A stretch of DNA of 64,000 nucleotides from contig NZ_FOLL01000016.1 in NCBI RefSeq assembly GCF_900112315.1, positions 62,001 to 126,000 of the forward strand. The letters run 5' to 3'. Origin of the DNA: Parapedobacter composti. GTDB taxonomy: Bacteria; Bacteroidota; Bacteroidia; Sphingobacteriales; Sphingobacteriaceae. Under the pieces are notes generated by a model. The model saw only the letters and a program-made list of their open reading frames with translations. It did no database searches and had not been told where the DNA came from. Positions 19,650-27,392 of this stretch are shown piece by piece (position 1 is the first letter of the stretch; every line of letters begins with the position of its first letter). The translations under genes were made by a program, and so were the position numbers.

Positions 19650-20315
19650 ATGAATAATATGAATGAGGTTGCACAAAAAGTTGCCGAATCATTATTGCAA
19701 ATTAAAGCAATTAAATTACAACCCAAAAAACCTTTTGTGTGGGCTTCGGGTTGGAAATCTCCGATTTATTGCGATAACCGTGTAACTTTATCCCATCCTC
19801 CTATCCGGACGTACATCCGTCAAAAGCTGTCTGAATTAATCCAAGAAGAGTTCGGTAGTGTGGAGATGATTTCCGGTGTGGCTACGGCTGGTATCCCTCA
19901 GGGCGTATTGGTAGCGCAGGATCTGGGATTGCCTTTTACCTACGTACGCAGTAGTTCGAAAGATCATGGGCGCAAAAATCTGATTGAGGGCGAGGTGGTT
20001 AGCGGGCAGCGCGTTGTTGTTGTCGAAGACCTGATTTCCACAGGAAAGAGCAGTTTGAAAGCGGTACAGGCGTTGCGCGACGCTGGTTGCAACGTCGTAG
20101 GCCTGGTGTCCATATTCACCTATGGGTTTAGTGACGCGGAGAAGAATTTTGCAGAAGCCAAATGCCGTTACATCAGTCTGTGCGATTATGAAACGCTTCT
20201 TGAAGTGGGAGCGAAGCACAATTATATTTTAGCTAAGGATATTGATGTCCTTAAACAATGGCGTCTCGATCCGAGTAACTGGGACGTTCCGGCCAATGCA
20301 GGAGCGGATCAATAG
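19650..20315 (+). CDS. pyrE: Orotate phosphoribosyltransferase
   Basis: 221 residues. Converts orotate and PRPP to OMP in pyrimidine synthesis. The PRPP-binding loop VVVVEDLISTGKSS (acidic ED pair followed by the STGKS turn) is clear at about 118-131; the SGWKSPIYCDNR segment and the YVRSSSKDHGR catalytic loop are conserved. A second in-frame ATG lies at 19659. Followed after 16 bp by a small SRPBCC gene, probably on the same transcript. Confidence 0.97.
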   Translation: MNNMNEVAQKVAESLLQIKAIKLQPKKPFVWASGWKSPIYCDNRVTLSHPPIRTYIRQKLSELIQEEFGSVEMISGVATAGIPQGVLVAQDLGLPFTYVRSSSKDHGRKNLIEGEVVSGQRVVVVEDLISTGKSSLKAVQALRDAGCNVVGLVSIFTYGFSDAEKNFAEAKCRYISLCDYETLLEVGAKHNYILAKDIDVLKQWRLDPSNWDVPANAGADQ

Positions 20316-20331
20316 GCCTTTTTGAAGAAAG

Positions 20332-20730
20332 ATGACGGTAATCGAAAGTAAGGTAACGCTGAAGAGGCCGGTAGCCGAGGTGTATACTTTTTTGGCCGAC
20401 TGCAATAATCATGAGCAGTTGATGCCCGAAAATGTAAGCGGTTGGTCGTCCACGCGTGATGAGGCGCGTTTCACCATCCAGAATATGGCCAGTCTGGCTT
20501 TGAAGGTGGAAAGCCGTATGGAAAACAGGGAGGTGGTGTTTGTGCCGTCGGAGAGAGCGCCTTTTGACGTGACCCTCCGGTGGCAGGTTCAGCCGGATGG
20601 CGAATACCAAACGCAGGCCAGACTGACCATAGAAGCAGAACTTAATATGATGATGAAGATGGTGGCCGCCAAACCGTTGCAGAAACTGGCGGACTTCCAA
20701 GTGGAAAAACTACGGGCCGTATTAGGCTAA
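20332..20730 (+). CDS. SRPBCC (START-like) family protein
   Basis: 132 residues with the SRPBCC pattern: TVIESKVTLKRPVAEVYTFLADCNNHEQLMP at the start (strand, then helix lining the cavity), several beta strands, and a long C-terminal helix. These helix-grip proteins bind hydrophobic ligands; no enzyme residue stands out. Probably co-transcribed with pyrE and ended by the strong hairpin 20747-20790. Confidence 0.82.
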   Translation: MTVIESKVTLKRPVAEVYTFLADCNNHEQLMPENVSGWSSTRDEARFTIQNMASLALKVESRMENREVVFVPSERAPFDVTLRWQVQPDGEYQTQARLTIEAELNMMMKMVAAKPLQKLADFQVEKLRAVLG

Positions 20731-20746
20731 CTTGACCGGTACAGCG

Positions 20747-20790
20747 GATATAAGAAAAGCCGATGAATTTTCATCGGCTTTTCTTATATC
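20747..20790. terminator. Bidirectional terminator, perfect 20-bp stem
   Basis: A 20-bp perfect inverted repeat (20747-20766 with 20771-20790) with a 4-base loop ATTT lies between the convergent SRPBCC and superoxide dismutase genes. The stem itself carries AAGAAAAG/CTTTTCTT so it works on both strands. Confidence 0.92.
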
Positions 20791-20812
20791 TTAGCAATTA
20801 CAGCGTCTATAG

Positions 20813-21574
20813 TTAGGCGAACTGCTCGGCAACAAAGTCCCAGTTCACCACGTTCCACCAATTGGTAATGTATTCAGGACGCCGGTTTTGGTAATGCAGG
20901 TAGTACGCATGTTCCCATACGTCAAGACCCAGCAGCGGCTTGCCCGTCAACTCGGCGTCATCCATCAACGGGTTATCTTGGTTAGGCGTGGAGCCAATCT
21001 TTAATGTGCCGTTATCGTCAACAAGCCATGCCCAGCCCGAACCAAAGCGACCGGCACCCGCTGCGGCGAATTGTTCCTTGAACTTATCGAACGATTCAAA
21101 TGAACTGTTGATAGCGTCCATCAGTTTACCGGTGGGAGCATTGCCGTCCAACGGTGCACGAAGCGATTTCCAGAAAAAAGTATGGTTCCATGCCCCGCCT
21201 CCGTTATTGCGCACTTTTGCCGAAAGTTTGGAGATGTTGGCAAAAAGCTCCTCCGGAGTGGAATAGCTTACCTCTTCGGCTTTGATGGCCTCGTTTACGT
21301 TATTGATATACGAAGTGTGGTGCTTGGTGTAATGGATTTCCATGGTTCTGGCATCGATGTGCGGTTCCAGTGCATTGTACGTATACCCCAGCGGCTCCTG
21401 GGAAAACTGCAGTGGCTCAGCATCATCTGTGGATGAGCCGCCCGATGATGAATTCGGTGAACTGCACCCCACCAATGTATTCAGGGGGTTAACCCCCAGC
21501 GCTGTGGAGGCGACAGTTGCTGCCGAAATGCCAATAGTAGTACGTAAAAAATTCCTTCTGTTGGTAGTTGCCAT
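20813..21574 (-). CDS. Exported Fe/Mn superoxide dismutase (Mn-type residues)
   Basis: 253 residues, about 50 longer than cytosolic enzymes because of an N-terminal export region: twin Arg in RRNFLRTT, a hydrophobic stretch and a lipobox-like LVGC (Cys36), then a Ser/Gly linker. The dismutase domain (about 53-253) keeps the four metal ligands: His in HYTKHH, His in WNHTFFW, and Asp and His in LDVWEHAYY. Gly before the second ligand (NNGGGAWNH) and Gln in the NQDNPLM segment are the choices typical of Mn enzymes. It turns superoxide into peroxide and oxygen, here in the periplasm or on a membrane. Single gene with its own promoter. Confidence 0.94.
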   Translation of the reverse strand: MATTNRRNFLRTTIGISAATVASTALGVNPLNTLVGCSSPNSSSGGSSTDDAEPLQFSQEPLGYTYNALEPHIDARTMEIHYTKHHTSYINNVNEAIKAEEVSYSTPEELFANISKLSAKVRNNGGGAWNHTFFWKSLRAPLDGNAPTGKLMDAINSSFESFDKFKEQFAAAGAGRFGSGWAWLVDDNGTLKIGSTPNQDNPLMDDAELTGKPLLGLDVWEHAYYLHYQNRRPEYITNWWNVVNWDFVAEQFA

Positions 21575-21610
21575 AACGGTGAGCGATTTTGATTTATAGC
21601 TTAATTACAC

Positions 21611-21639
21611 CAAAAGTAGGAATTTGTTTTTAAATCCAA
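21611..21639 (-). promoter_or_regulatory. Promoter for the superoxide dismutase gene
   Basis: On the minus strand, TTG (21639-21637), 18 bases, then TACTTTTG (21618-21611), 36 bases before the ATG at 21574. Confidence 0.6.
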
Positions 21640-21677
21640 GGAAATCAATTGGCTTTTTATCCGCCTATGCACAAAAA

Positions 21678-22388
21678 TCAGTCACAGTTCCCGTTAGGGC
21701 TGCATGACGGGCCGTCGGTCACGTCCAATGGAACTTTGGGGTTTTCTATGCGCCACGCCGCAAATGCTTTTTGAAGCGTCTGCAAAAACACTTCCGGTGG
21801 TTGTGCGCCCGACACGGCATATTGACGGTTAAACACGAAAAACGGCACGCCGCGGATTCCCAGGTTCCGGGCTTCCTGAATGTCCTGGGTTACTTCGTGA
21901 GCAAAAAGATCGCTATCGAGCATCGTTCTGGCGGCGGCTTCCGCTAAACCGGCATCCTTGGCCACCGCGATAAGCGTATCGTAGTCACTGATATCTTTTC
22001 CGTCAGTAAAATGTGCGCGGAACAAGGCTTCTTTCACGATATTTCCCCGGTTTACCGATTGGGCCAGGTGTATCAGGCGGTGGGCATCCCAAGTGTTGGC
22101 TACAATGGCGCGTTCGAAATTCAGTTCCACACCGGCTTTTTTCCCCGACAGGGCGACATCTGCGGTCATTTCCCGCGCTTGCGCAATGCGGATGCCTTTC
22201 CGCTGGGCCAGGTATTGATATGTGTCGGCATAGGTGACACCCTTGGGCAATTCCGGATCCAGTTGGAAGCTTTTCCATTCCAGTTCAACGGCGTCTGACT
22301 CGCTAAACCGCGCCAGCGCTGCTTCAACGTTATGCTTGCCAATGTAACAAAACGGGCAAACAATATCTGACCAAACTTCAATCTTCAT
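21678..22388 (-). CDS. DsbA/FrnE-family oxidoreductase
   Basis: 236 residues from ATG 22388, where the family begins (KIEVWSDIVCPFCYIG). The thioredoxin-fold CPFC active site is at 11-14, with an inserted helical domain in the middle and the cis-Pro loop RGVPFFVFN near residue 187. FrnE-like proteins are cytoplasmic dithiol oxidoreductases or isomerases; no signal peptide is seen. A -7 box lies only four bases before the ATG, so the mRNA may be leaderless. Confidence 0.9.
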   Translation of the reverse strand: MKIEVWSDIVCPFCYIGKHNVEAALARFSESDAVELEWKSFQLDPELPKGVTYADTYQYLAQRKGIRIAQAREMTADVALSGKKAGVELNFERAIVANTWDAHRLIHLAQSVNRGNIVKEALFRAHFTDGKDISDYDTLIAVAKDAGLAEAAARTMLDSDLFAHEVTQDIQEARNLGIRGVPFFVFNRQYAVSGAQPPEVFLQTLQKAFAAWRIENPKVPLDVTDGPSCSPNGNCD

Positions 22389-22392
22389 CTGA

Positions 22393-22400
22393 CAAAGATA
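22393..22400 (-). promoter_or_regulatory. -7 box four bases before the FrnE-like start
   Basis: Minus-strand TATCTTTG (22400-22393), then TCAG, then the ATG at 22388. No convincing TTG at the usual distance. Confidence 0.45.
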
Positions 22401-22460
22401 CCCAGGTTTAAACATTTAGTTATGCCGGCGATCGGAAATCTACATTATGATGACCTTGAA

Positions 22461-23471
22461 CTAATGGGCGGCAAGAAATTTCATCAGCGGCGCGATGAAC
22501 TGGTCGTACCGCTCAATGTGGGGCAGGTGACCTACGTCGTCAATTTCCACCAACTGTGCATTGGGTATGGTTTGCGCCGTCTTCTTGCCCAAAAGAGGGT
22601 AATTGCCCAGCGTTTGCTGTATGTCTTTGGGCGCATTGGCCTTGCCTAATGCGGTGCGGTCGCGCTGTCCGATAATCAATAGGGTAGGCACTTGGACATT
22701 ACCGAATTCATAGACGACCGGCTGGGTAAAAATCATGTCATACAATAATGCCGAGTTCCACGCAATGCGCGGATAATCAATATCGTTAGTCCAGCCCGCC
22801 AGCATATGTACCCAGCGTTCATACTCCGGCTTCCATTGGTTGTCGTAATAAAATGTCAATTGGTAGTTCTTTATTTTGTCATATGTCTGTTCCAGCTCGC
22901 TTTTGTACCAATCGTCCACGGTTTGGTAGGGAACGACAGTTTTCCAATCCTCCAAACCAATCGGATTTTCTAGGATGAGCGTTTCCGTCCGGTCGGGATA
23001 CATCAGGGCAAACCGCGTGGCCAGCATCCCGCCCATAGAATGCCCCAGTACATGAACGCGAGCGATATCTAGACTATCCAGTAACGTACGGGTATTCTTG
23101 GCCAGCAACTGGAACGAATATTGGATGCGGTGCGGTTTCGACGATTTTCCGAAGCCGATTTGGTCGGGCATCACCACACGGAAACCGGCTTGTGCCAGAT
23201 CCTTTGCTGTCTGTTCCCAGTACGCACCGTTGAAGTTTTTGCCATGAAGCAGTAACACGGTTTTGCCGTTCGGTTCCTTCGGCTTTACATCCATATAGGC
23301 CATCTTCAAGGCTTCGCCCTGTATGTCCAGTGAGATATAGACCGTGGGAAACGGATAAGGAATGGTTTCCAGGTTGACGCCGATGGGTTTGTTTTCCTGT
23401 GCCCCGGACGGCAGTACACATAGCGAAGCCAACGCTAAAGCGACGGCAATTTTATGACAATGATAACGCAT
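22461..23471 (-). CDS. Secreted alpha/beta hydrolase
   Basis: 336 residues from ATG 23471; the longer frame to 23792 runs back through the MFS gene and is not real. A Sec signal peptide ends near PSGAQENK. The alpha/beta-hydrolase fold shows the oxyanion strand VLLLHGKNFNGAYWE, nucleophile elbow GHSMGG, an Asp after strand 7 (IIGQRDRT) and the catalytic His in VGHLPHIE. It resembles haloperoxidase/epoxide-hydrolase-like enzymes; substrate unknown. It follows the MFS gene by 14 bp on the same strand and is probably in the doxX-MFS operon. Confidence 0.88.
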   Translation of the reverse strand: MRYHCHKIAVALALASLCVLPSGAQENKPIGVNLETIPYPFPTVYISLDIQGEALKMAYMDVKPKEPNGKTVLLLHGKNFNGAYWEQTAKDLAQAGFRVVMPDQIGFGKSSKPHRIQYSFQLLAKNTRTLLDSLDIARVHVLGHSMGGMLATRFALMYPDRTETLILENPIGLEDWKTVVPYQTVDDWYKSELEQTYDKIKNYQLTFYYDNQWKPEYERWVHMLAGWTNDIDYPRIAWNSALLYDMIFTQPVVYEFGNVQVPTLLIIGQRDRTALGKANAPKDIQQTLGNYPLLGKKTAQTIPNAQLVEIDDVGHLPHIERYDQFIAPLMKFLAAH

Positions 23472-23485
23472 AACAAATGAGGTGA

Positions 23486-24652
23486 TTACACTGCATGTCG
23501 GTAAAAAAGCAGGTGCCCCGCCAGCATAAGCAGCGCAAAGCCTGCACCTACTAAGGTAACACCTGTCCATTGAAAATGTTCCCACGCAATGGATGCCATG
23601 ACCGTACCTAACGAACCGCCGATGAAGTAGCTTGTCATGTAAATGGTGTTTACCCGGTTGGTCGCCTCGGGGTGTTTCGAAAATATGATAGACTGGTTGA
23701 TGAGGTGCACGGCCTGTAATGCAAGATCGATGAGCAGTACGCCAGCGATGAGTGCGATGTATCCGGTAGCGCCAGGTCCACCGATAAGCCACCAGGAAAA
23801 CAATGCCAGCGCAGCGGATGCGACGAACAATTGGTTTCGGTCTACCCGGTCGATTACTTTGCCCAATATTGCAGGTATCAGCGCGCCGGCGATGCCCAAA
23901 ATACCGAAGGCCCCTGCTACGCTGCTCCCCGCATGGAAAGGCGGCCCTTCAAGATGGAATACCAGTGTAGTCCAAAATGCCGTGAATGCGCCAAAGCTGC
24001 ACGCACCTCGCCACGACGCCAGGCGTAACGCGCTGTCGTGCTTCAGGTAATGCATAAGTGATCGCATGAGTGCGCCGTAACTGCCCCGGAAAGAAGGCTT
24101 TACCTCCGGAAGGGTTTTCACGAGCAGCATCCAGAATACCAACATGATTACGGCGCCGAGGAAAAACATGTGCCGCCAACCCAGGTGTTCGCCCACCAAG
24201 CCGCTGACAATGCGGGATGCAAGGATGCCGATAAGCAGTCCGCTCATGACCATACCGATGGACTTGCTTTTTTCTTCCGGAATTGCTAACGTGGCCGCCA
24301 ACGGTACAAAAAGCTGGGGGATTACACATGTCAGCCCGAGGAAAAAACTGGCGATAACCAGCCAAGGGAGCGAATGGCTGAATGCAGCAAGCAATAGCGA
24401 GGCAATGATGAAGGGAAATATACCCAAGATCAGCCGTCGCCGGTAAAACTTATCAGCAAGCGGAACCAAAAAAAATAATCCTGCGGCATACCCCACCTGG
24501 GTGGCCATAGCCACCGCACCGGCGGCCGCCTCTGAAGTGCCGAAATCCCTTGCTATCAGCCCGAGCAAAGGTTGGTTGTAATAATTATTGGCAACCACCA
24601 ATCCCGCGCCGATGGTCATGACCCATAGCGTACGTCGGTTCAGGCCGGTCAT
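23486..24652 (-). CDS. MFS transporter
   Basis: 388 residues with 12 predicted membrane helices. N-terminal half: NYYNQPLLGLIARDFGTSE and the loop 2-3 motif PLADKFYRRRLILG, typical of the drug/sugar efflux (YfmO/AraJ-like) branch. Substrate unknown. The start overlaps the DoxX gene's stop by four bases. Confidence 0.9.
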   Translation of the reverse strand: MTGLNRRTLWVMTIGAGLVVANNYYNQPLLGLIARDFGTSEAAAGAVAMATQVGYAAGLFFLVPLADKFYRRRLILGIFPFIIASLLLAAFSHSLPWLVIASFFLGLTCVIPQLFVPLAATLAIPEEKSKSIGMVMSGLLIGILASRIVSGLVGEHLGWRHMFFLGAVIMLVFWMLLVKTLPEVKPSFRGSYGALMRSLMHYLKHDSALRLASWRGACSFGAFTAFWTTLVFHLEGPPFHAGSSVAGAFGILGIAGALIPAILGKVIDRVDRNQLFVASAALALFSWWLIGGPGATGYIALIAGVLLIDLALQAVHLINQSIIFSKHPEATNRVNTIYMTSYFIGGSLGTVMASIAWEHFQWTGVTLVGAGFALLMLAGHLLFYRHAV

Positions 24653-25044
24653 GGAGCAGAGCTCCTAACGGTTTTGCCGATGGGATGCCGGAGCAGCAAC
24701 AGTCCCGCTAAGTACAGGCTGTGCACCAGCTGAGCGGAAATCGCGTTCCAGTTTTCTATCAGCGAGCTTCCGAAAATGAGGGCGGTCATGATGCCCAGAG
24801 CCGTGACCAAGGCCTGTGTGAACCAGCGGCCGCTGAGCAGCCAGATACCGGTTATCAGCTCAGCAAAGACGAGTAAATATCCGAAAGCCAGAACGAACCC
24901 CTGGGGGAGTACCGTGCCTGCAAATTGTTCTGCCATACCGGAGGCAAAAGCATGCAGCTTCGGCAACCGTACAAGCCCATGTCCTAAAAATGACATAGCA
25001 ATGGGCATTCGTATGAAAAGAGCGATGACGCGCTGGTTGTTCAT
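24649..25044 (-). CDS. DoxX family membrane protein
   Basis: 131 residues from the ATG at 25044, with four membrane helices. The sequence RVIALFIRMPIAMSFLGHGLVRLPKL and the GYLLVFAELITGIWLLSGRW helix fit DoxX/DoxD-like proteins, which occur with redox and thiosulfate metabolism genes. The earlier start at 25164 would overlap rocD. First gene of a DoxX-MFS-hydrolase operon with a clear promoter. Confidence 0.8.
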   Translation of the reverse strand: MNNQRVIALFIRMPIAMSFLGHGLVRLPKLHAFASGMAEQFAGTVLPQGFVLAFGYLLVFAELITGIWLLSGRWFTQALVTALGIMTALIFGSSLIENWNAISAQLVHSLYLAGLLLLRHPIGKTVRSSAP

Positions 25045-25064
25045 ATTACGATGGATGTGTGTGA

Positions 25065-25095
25065 CAAAGATACATGCATTTGCTGTCGGGGGCAA
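25065..25095 (-). promoter_or_regulatory. Promoter for the doxX-MFS-hydrolase operon
   Basis: Minus strand TTG (25095-25093), 20 bases, TATCTTTG (25072-25065), ATG 20 bases further on. Confidence 0.65.
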
Positions 25096-25127
25096 TCCGG
25101 TTTTGTAAATTGTTTGGGAGAAAGTTT

Positions 25128-25135
25128 TAACTTTG
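25128..25135 (+). promoter_or_regulatory. -7 box four bases before the rocD start
   Basis: TAACTTTG (25128-25135), then GCCC, then the ATG at 25140. A TTG lies 22 bases upstream (25103-25105). Confidence 0.5.
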
Positions 25136-25139
25136 GCCC

Positions 25140-26378
25140 ATGTCAACAACGATAGAAACACCAATAAAGACGCAACAATTCATAGAAAAGGAATTGCGGT
25201 ATAGCGCGCATAATTACCATCCGCTGCCGGTAGTACTTGAAAAGGGCCAAGGGGTGTACGTGTGGGATGTCGAAGGCAAGCGTTATTACGATTTTCTGTC
25301 GGGCTATTCTGCGGTCAACCAAGGGCACTGCCACCCCCACATCGTCAATGCATTGGTGGAGCAAGCCCAGAAGCTTACGCTGACGTCCCGCGCATTTCAC
25401 AGCGATCTGCTCAGTGTGTATGCGGCTTATATCACGGAATATTTCGGGTACGACAAAGTATTGCCCATGAATAGCGGGGTCGAGGCCGTGGAAACAGCCC
25501 TGAAGCTGGCCCGTCGTTGGGGATATGACAAAAAGGGCATTCCCGCCAACCAAGCCAAAATCATTACGGTTGAAGGCAACTTCCATGGCCGCACGCTCAA
25601 TGTGGTGTCGTTCAGCACCGATCCCAGTTCACGGGACGGCTTCGGCCCGTTCATGCCGGGATACGAGGTGATCCCTTATAATGATCTGGATGCCCTGGCC
25701 CAGGCGCTCCGGGATCCGCTGGTGGCGGGATTCCTTGTTGAGCCCATTCAGGGAGAGGCAGGGGTGTATGTACCCGATGACGGCTACCTGGCCGGTGCCT
25801 ATGCATTGTGCAAGCAGGCCAATGTGCTGTTTATCGGTGATGAGATACAGACCGGACTGGCCCGTACCGGCAAGTTGTTGGCGTGTGACTACGAGCAAGT
25901 GCGGCCCGATATCCTCATCTTGGGTAAAGCGCTCAGCGGAGGGATGCTGCCGATATCTGCGGTGCTGGCCGACGATGATGTGATGCTTTGCATCCGGCCT
26001 GGAGAGCACGGGTCGACCTATGGCGGCAATCCGTTGGCCTGCAAGGTGGCTGTGGCCGCACTCGAGGTAATCCGGAAGGAGGGATTGGCAGAGCGGGCTT
26101 TCGAATTAGGGAATTATTTCCGCGATCGGATTCGTCAACTGAATCACCCCCATATCCGCGAAGTGCGGGGTAAAGGGCTGCTGAACGCCATTGTCATCGG
26201 ACATGATAACGCTGAAGCGGCATGGGAGCTTTGTCTGGCATTAAAAGACAATGGGCTGCTGGCCAAGCCTACGCATGGCGACAAAATCCGGTTTGCACCG
26301 CCGTTGGTCATTACTAAAGATCAGCTTGATGAATGCATTTCGGTGATTGAGAAGAGCTTGGAAGAGGCACTAAGATAA
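25140..26378 (+). CDS. rocD: Ornithine aminotransferase
   Basis: 412 residues, class III PLP aminotransferase. It moves the delta-amino group of ornithine to 2-oxoglutarate, giving glutamate semialdehyde. Seen: [17 protein letters not shown], the PLP-phosphate loop [20 protein letters not shown], the [14 protein letters not shown] segment (Asp binding the ring nitrogen) and the Schiff-base lysine in [13 protein letters not shown], followed by [11 protein letters not shown]. These fit OAT closely. Followed after 16 bp by rlmB on the same strand. Confidence 0.95.
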   Translation: MSTTIETPIKTQQFIEKELRYSAHNYHPLPVVLEKGQGVYVWDVEGKRYYDFLSGYSAVNQGHCHPHIVNALVEQAQKLTLTSRAFHSDLLSVYAAYITEYFGYDKVLPMNSGVEAVETALKLARRWGYDKKGIPANQAKIITVEGNFHGRTLNVVSFSTDPSSRDGFGPFMPGYEVIPYNDLDALAQALRDPLVAGFLVEPIQGEAGVYVPDDGYLAGAYALCKQANVLFIGDEIQTGLARTGKLLACDYEQVRPDILILGKALSGGMLPISAVLADDDVMLCIRPGEHGSTYGGNPLACKVAVAALEVIRKEGLAERAFELGNYFRDRIRQLNHPHIREVRGKGLLNAIVIGHDNAEAAWELCLALKDNGLLAKPTHGDKIRFAPPLVITKDQLDECISVIEKSLEEALR

Positions 26379-26394
26379 CGATAAACATAGCATA

Positions 26395-27168
26395 ATGCAG
26401 CAACCACATTGGCGCAGTAGCCATGAAAAGAAGGAAACCAATCAGCATGTATATGGCATACGTGCGGTGATTGAAGCTATTGATAGCGGCAAAGAGATCG
26501 AATCGTTGTTTGTGCAGCGTGGCCTGAGCGGTCCGTTGTTCCTCGAATTGAAACAATTGCTCCGGCAGCATGATATCGGTTACCAGCAGGTGCCGGTAGA
26601 AAAGTTAAACCGGATGACGCGGAAAAACCACCAAGGTGTTATTGCGGTTATTTCACCCATTAGCTATCAGCGCACGGAGGACATTATTCCCCAGATTTAC
26701 GAAAGGGGGGAGGTTCCGTTGCTGGTGATGCTGGATGGCATCACCGACGTCCGTAATCTGGGCGCCATCGCCCGTACGGCGGAATGCGCCGGTGTCCATG
26801 CGATTATCGTACCCAAAAGAGGGTCGGCCGAAATCAACCCTGACGCTATCAAAACTTCCTCCGGGGCGTTGTATAAGATTGCCGTTTGCCGGGAAGACAG
26901 TTTAGCAAAAACCGCTAAGTTTCTACAGGAATCCGGTATCCAGGTAGTCGCTTGCACGGAAAAAACGGAACTGGATTTATACGGTATGGACTTCAGCGTC
27001 CCTACTGCATTGGTGCTGGGTTCCGAAGAGCATGGTGTTTCGGAGGACGTGCTTCGTGTAGCGGATCACTTGGCCAGAATACCTATGGCCGGCTCCATCG
27101 CTTCACTTAATGTGTCGGTATCTGCCGGGGTTGCACTGTATGAGGCGGTAAGACAGCGGATGGGTTAG
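26395..27168 (+). CDS. rlmB: 23S rRNA (guanosine-2'-O-)-methyltransferase RlmB-like
   Basis: 257 residues. N-terminal substrate-binding domain (QHVYGIRAVIEAI, L30e-like, about 15-90), then a SpoU/TrmH knot domain with all three motifs: DGITDVRNLGAIARTAECAG, ALVLGSEEHGVSEDVL and SIASLNVSVSAGVALYE. RlmB methylates G2251 of 23S rRNA with S-adenosylmethionine; members of this family can also act on tRNA. Its stop codon is directly adjacent to the stop of the convergent thx gene. Confidence 0.93.
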   Translation: MQQPHWRSSHEKKETNQHVYGIRAVIEAIDSGKEIESLFVQRGLSGPLFLELKQLLRQHDIGYQQVPVEKLNRMTRKNHQGVIAVISPISYQRTEDIIPQIYERGEVPLLVMLDGITDVRNLGAIARTAECAGVHAIIVPKRGSAEINPDAIKTSSGALYKIAVCREDSLAKTAKFLQESGIQVVACTEKTELDLYGMDFSVPTALVLGSEEHGVSEDVLRVADHLARIPMAGSIASLNVSVSAGVALYEAVRQRMG

Positions 27169-27288
27169 CTACCCCTCCGCTTTCGCAACGGTTTCCGCCT
27201 TCTTCTTGTTTTTCTTGCGTTGCCTGCGCTTGCCGTACGTGCCGTTAACGATTTTTCCGCGTTTGCTTTTTTTATCTCCTTTTCCCAT
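27169..27288 (-). CDS. 30S ribosomal protein Thx
   Basis: A 39-residue, very basic protein: MGKGDKKSKRGKI, then VNGTYGKRRQ and a Lys/Arg-rich middle with a short acidic-neutral tail. This matches the Thx/bTHX family, which sits in a cavity at the top of the 30S head. The GKGDKKSKRGKI...GTYGKRR signature is diagnostic. Its stop codon abuts the rlmB stop with no spacer. Confidence 0.93.
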   Translation of the reverse strand: MGKGDKKSKRGKIVNGTYGKRRQRKKNKKKAETVAKAEG

Positions 27289-27392
27289 ATTGAATCAGTT
27301 AAGTGGTTAAAAAATCCAGTTAATTGATAACACGTGATAAAAAACGGATCGCTAAGTTAGCAAATAAAGTATAAAAACAAAAGCGTTGCTGC

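Noticed and set aside
23472-23792. N-terminal extension of the alpha/beta hydrolase frame
   Set aside because: It lies inside the MFS gene and would bury the signal peptide.
25143-25586. Minus-strand frames within rocD
   Set aside because: Antisense to the conserved PLP enzyme and crossing its promoter; not credible.
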